Part shown: positions 61,425 to 64,000 of the stretch, piece by piece | How the letters are laid out: every line of letters starts with the position of its first letter | Numbering within the stretch: the stretch's first letter is position 1 | Source: Paraliobacillus salinarum | Lineage (GTDB): Bacteria > Bacillota > Bacilli > Bacillales > Amphibacillaceae | Assembly (NCBI RefSeq): GCF_014083865.1 | Contig: NZ_JACEFA010000003.1 | Location: forward strand, 124,001-188,000 | Direction of reading: 5' to 3' | DNA: 64,000 nt | Made by a program: the position numbers and the translations under genes | The notes under the pieces: generated by a model | Databases searched by the model: none | What the model was told of the DNA's origin: nothing | The model's input: the letters and a program-made list of their open reading frames with translations, nothing else

Positions 61425-64000
61425 TTATATTTCGATTAACTTACTAGTTGAAAAGAAATATAAATATTTCTTAACTACTGGTTGTTTCCATATCTCTTCT
61501 AATGCTTTTGCATACAAGTTTAATTGTATACGATATCGTTCAGCTAAATGACTTTCTTCTGTACCTTCCTGGATACGATCCGTTTTGTAATCGATTAAAA
61601 TCCAGCCATCTGATGCTGGTACAATTAAATCAATTACCCCTTGAATGAACACCCGCTCTTCTTCATCTGAAGACCAATTAGGATAGACCTCTTTTGCACT
61701 TAAGGTTAGACTAAACGGAACTTCTCGATAGATTTCTTCATTTTTCATTTGTAACATATTTGCGGCAATATCTGTCTTAAAGAAAGCTGCAATCGCATTG
61801 GCATCAATTGCATCTGCTTGGTTTTGAGTTAATATCTCTTTCGTTACCATCTCTTGAACAGCCTCTAAAACTTCTTCTTCTTTCCACACTTTTGTAAATG
61901 GTAATTGCTGCATGACTGTATGCATTGCTGTTCCAATTTCTGATGCACGTAGCTTTTGTTCTTTCTGCATGAAAGCAGGTCGTTTTGTGATAGGCGCTTT
62001 AAAATCTTTAATTAACTGCGTATCACTGTATATATCTTTTACTTCGTGTTGTCTTTTTAATTTAGTAACTGTTTGCTTTGCTCGATAATTCGCAGCTTGC
62101 TCATACGGATAGGAAAATGTTAACCGTTCTTGTACTTTCTTATCTAAGGACTCATCCGTGTCTAAAATTGGTTGCCACTCACTTATCTTCTGTTCCACAT
62201 GCATCTTTGTATGTTCTAATTCAGATGTTTGTACACGATACATGTTGGCATGTTCCAATTGAATATCCCATTTAGAATGATCTTCAGCAATCGTAATTGG
62301 AGCTTGGGCGGAATCTTTCTCTCGTAATGGAGTTGCTTGTTGATGACGAATCAGACTAGAACCAACCCAATCTAAATAAGTGTTCGTTTCTAAACGGTAA
62401 TGAGCAGGTAACACCCAGTCTGGATGATCGATAACTTCTTGCCATTTGCTCAATTTCTTGTCTAAAGATGCAACAGATCCAATCATGACTAATTTCTCTT
62501 TTGCACGGGTAAGCGCAACATATAGTACACGCATCTCTTCTGCCCAGCTTTCTTGTTTCATTTGTTGCTTCAATGCGTGATAAATAAGTGTTGGATACAT
62601 AATTCTTTTTTCTGGATCAATGTATTTACTACCGAAACCAAGGTCCTTGTGTAGTAAATATTTCTGTTTTAGATCCTGCTGATTAAACTGTTTATCCATC
62701 GCACCCAAGATCACTACTGGGAATTCTAATCCTTTACTTTTGTGAATCGTCATGATTCGCACAACATCTTCTGATTCACCTAATGCTCTTGCTGCACCAA
62801 GGTCATCTCCTTTTTCCTCCATGCGATCAATTAAGCGTAAGAAACGAAATAAACCTCTAAATGAAGTGGATTCATAGGAACGAGCTCGATCATATAACGC
62901 TCGCAAGTTAGCTTGTCTTTGTCTACCTCCAGGAATGCCACCAACGAAATCATAATACCCTGTGTCACGATACACTTGCCATATAAGTTCTGCGAGTGAT
63001 CCTTGTCTTGCTTGTGTTCGCCATGATTCTAAGTTTGTTAAAAAAGTAGATAACTGCTTCTGTTTGATTCGGTCAGACATTATACTTTGATATGCCAATA
63101 ATGCCTCATAATAGCTTACGCGCTTTTTAGCTAAACGGATTTCTGCTAGATCATTCTCATCCAAACCTACTATTGGTGACCGTAATACACTTGCAAGTGG
63201 AATATCTTGCTGAGGATTATCTATCACTCTTAATAAGTTAATCATGACTTTAATTTCAATTGCTTCTAAATAGCCGCTTGCTATCTCCGCATATACTGGA
63301 ATTCCTTGCTTTTTAAGCTCCTCCATAATTGTAGGTGCCCATGTCATGGAACGCATTAAAATGACGATATCACGGTATTGTATCGAACGTTTTTGACCTG
63401 TCGCTTTGTCCATTACTTGCATTGCAGGTCGATCTGGATTTCCGATCCAGCTTTGTATTCGTTTTGCGTAAGCTCTTGCCTCAATTTGTGCTTTCTCCAA
63501 ATCTTCCAGAGTTTCTTCCTCTGTTTCTGCTTCTGTTTCTTTTGTATCTCGATCAATGATAACTACTTCAGTATTCGGGTTTTCTAACGGCAATTCATCA
63601 TAAGATAGGTTGCCATAAATTAATTCAGCATCTTGATCATAAGCAATTTCACCTACTTCTTCGTCTAACAATTGACGAAAGATGTAATTCGTTGCTGTTA
63701 ATACTTCTTGCCTACTTCTGAAATTTCGGGCAAGATCAATTCTTTTTTCATCATTTGAAGACTCTGCAAATCGTTTATACTTGTTAATAAATAATGACGG
63801 TTCCGCATGTCGAAAACGGTAAATACTTTGCTTTACATCGCCTACCATGAACATATTTCCAAGATCTTTTCTTGTTACTAAGGATAGAATTGTCTCTTGA
63901 ACTAGATTGGTATCCTGATATTCATCTACTAAAACCTCTGTAAATTTAGCTTGCATCGCTTGAGCAACTTTAGAAGGCAAAATCTGATCTGATGTTGCAT
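61425..64000 (-). CDS. addA: AddA helicase-nuclease subunit, N-terminus outside the window
   Basis: The 3' two-thirds (about 858 codons) of the ATP-dependent recombinase subunit that processes double-strand breaks with AddB. Present are helicase motif II (VDEYQDTN), motif III (GDVKQSIYRFRHAEP), motif V (IHKSKGLEFPVVILG) and motif VI (YVALTRAKEKL). The C-terminal RecB-type nuclease domain has GVIDLIVPAS and ILIDYKTDR. The frame is open to the window edge, so the start and Walker A lie beyond it; the internal TTG at 63980 is not a start. In B. subtilis sbcD and sbcC separate addA from gerP, and they are absent here. Confidence 0.94.
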   Translation of the reverse strand, partial: ATSDQILPSKVAQAMQAKFTEVLVDEYQDTNLVQETILSLVTRKDLGNMFMVGDVKQSIYRFRHAEPSLFINKYKRFAESSNDEKRIDLARNFRSRQEVLTATNYIFRQLLDEEVGEIAYDQDAELIYGNLSYDELPLENPNTEVVIIDRDTKETEAETEEETLEDLEKAQIEARAYAKRIQSWIGNPDRPAMQVMDKATGQKRSIQYRDIVILMRSMTWAPTIMEELKKQGIPVYAEIASGYLEAIEIKVMINLLRVIDNPQQDIPLASVLRSPIVGLDENDLAEIRLAKKRVSYYEALLAYQSIMSDRIKQKQLSTFLTNLESWRTQARQGSLAELIWQVYRDTGYYDFVGGIPGGRQRQANLRALYDRARSYESTSFRGLFRFLRLIDRMEEKGDDLGAARALGESEDVVRIMTIHKSKGLEFPVVILGAMDKQFNQQDLKQKYLLHKDLGFGSKYIDPEKRIMYPTLIYHALKQQMKQESWAEEMRVLYVALTRAKEKLVMIGSVASLDKKLSKWQEVIDHPDWVLPAHYRLETNTYLDWVGSSLIRHQQATPLREKDSAQAPITIAEDHSKWDIQLEHANMYRVQTSELEHTKMHVEQKISEWQPILDTDESLDKKVQERLTFSYPYEQAANYRAKQTVTKLKRQHEVKDIYSDTQLIKDFKAPITKRPAFMQKEQKLRASEIGTAMHTVMQQLPFTKVWKEEEVLEAVQEMVTKEILTQNQADAIDANAIAAFFKTDIAANMLQMKNEEIYREVPFSLTLSAKEVYPNWSSDEEERVFIQGVIDLIVPASDGWILIDYKTDRIQEGTEESHLAERYRIQLNLYAKALEEIWKQPVVKKYLYFFSTSKLIEI

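Noticed and set aside
63980-64000. addA beginning at the TTG at 63980
   Set aside because: The frame stays open to the window edge with AddA-like sequence, and the Walker A motif is missing, so the real start lies outside.

Overview
The window comes from the chromosome of a low-GC, endospore-forming member of the Bacillaceae. It carries a germinant-receptor operon (gerA/gerB/gerC type), gerPABCDEF, the spore coat genes cotO and cotY/cotZ, a SleB-type lytic enzyme, and sequences matching sigma-K and sigma-G promoters. The Spx/SpxH/MecA/CoiA/PepF and FapR-controlled fatty acid genes are also typical of this family. Gene content and order resemble the Oceanobacillus/Virgibacillus/Gracilibacillus group more than Bacillus subtilis itself. 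The genus is inferred, not shown. I see no prophage, insertion sequence, CRISPR array or defence island, so this is core chromosome with small lineage-specific insertions.

Layout. (1) 0-5 kb: intracellular subtilisin ispA, a SLAP-domain protein, a pseudouridine synthase with an excisionase-like gene, a TVP38 membrane protein, hmoB, and small membrane and zinc-ribbon proteins. (2) 5.3-9.3 kb: a GerA-type receptor operon with a fourth, 49-residue membrane ORF, then a tRNA-Val gene. (3) 9.7-14.7 kb: spore genes (LysM/SleB hydrolase, DUF421 protein with a sigma-G promoter, small unknown proteins, cotY/Z, cotO) and fabI with a FapR box. (4) 14.8-30.4 kb: a block collinear with the yjb region of B. 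subtilis: yjbQ, mgtE, rodA, prpE, yjbO, nadF, yjbM, yjbK, spxH, the small RNA RoxS, yizD, pepF, coiA, mecA, spx, yjbC. (5) 30.6-45.6 kb: a secreted DUF4015 protein, oppABCDF, T-box-controlled trpS, yjbA, fabHF with FapR control, med, yjaV, yjzD. (6) 45.6-54 kb: a putative spore-surface protein, uppP, two Crp/Fnr regulators (one a Fe-S Fnr of the Bacillus type), yitW/yitV/yitU, a REC-GGDEF-REC protein, a NifU-N protein and yitT. (7) 54.3-64 kb: yitS (degV), a MATE exporter, asnO, yisL, gerPA-F and the 3' part of addA, cut by the window end.

How the genes work together. Three themes recur. Spore assembly and germination: the gerP genes and coat proteins let germinants reach the receptor, and the lytic enzyme may act after receptor triggering. 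Thiol and redox homeostasis: Spx with its adaptor SpxH, RoxS directly beside spxH, Fnr, and heme-degrading HmoB. Lipid and envelope supply: fabH, fabF and fabI carry matching FapR operators whose -10 elements overlap the operator, and rodA and uppP serve wall synthesis.

The most notable items are a RoxS/RsaE small RNA readable from sequence, a set of sigma-K promoters that assign two unrecognised small proteins to the late mother cell, a sigma-G promoter before a DUF421 gene, and the fourth ORF in the germinant-receptor operon.
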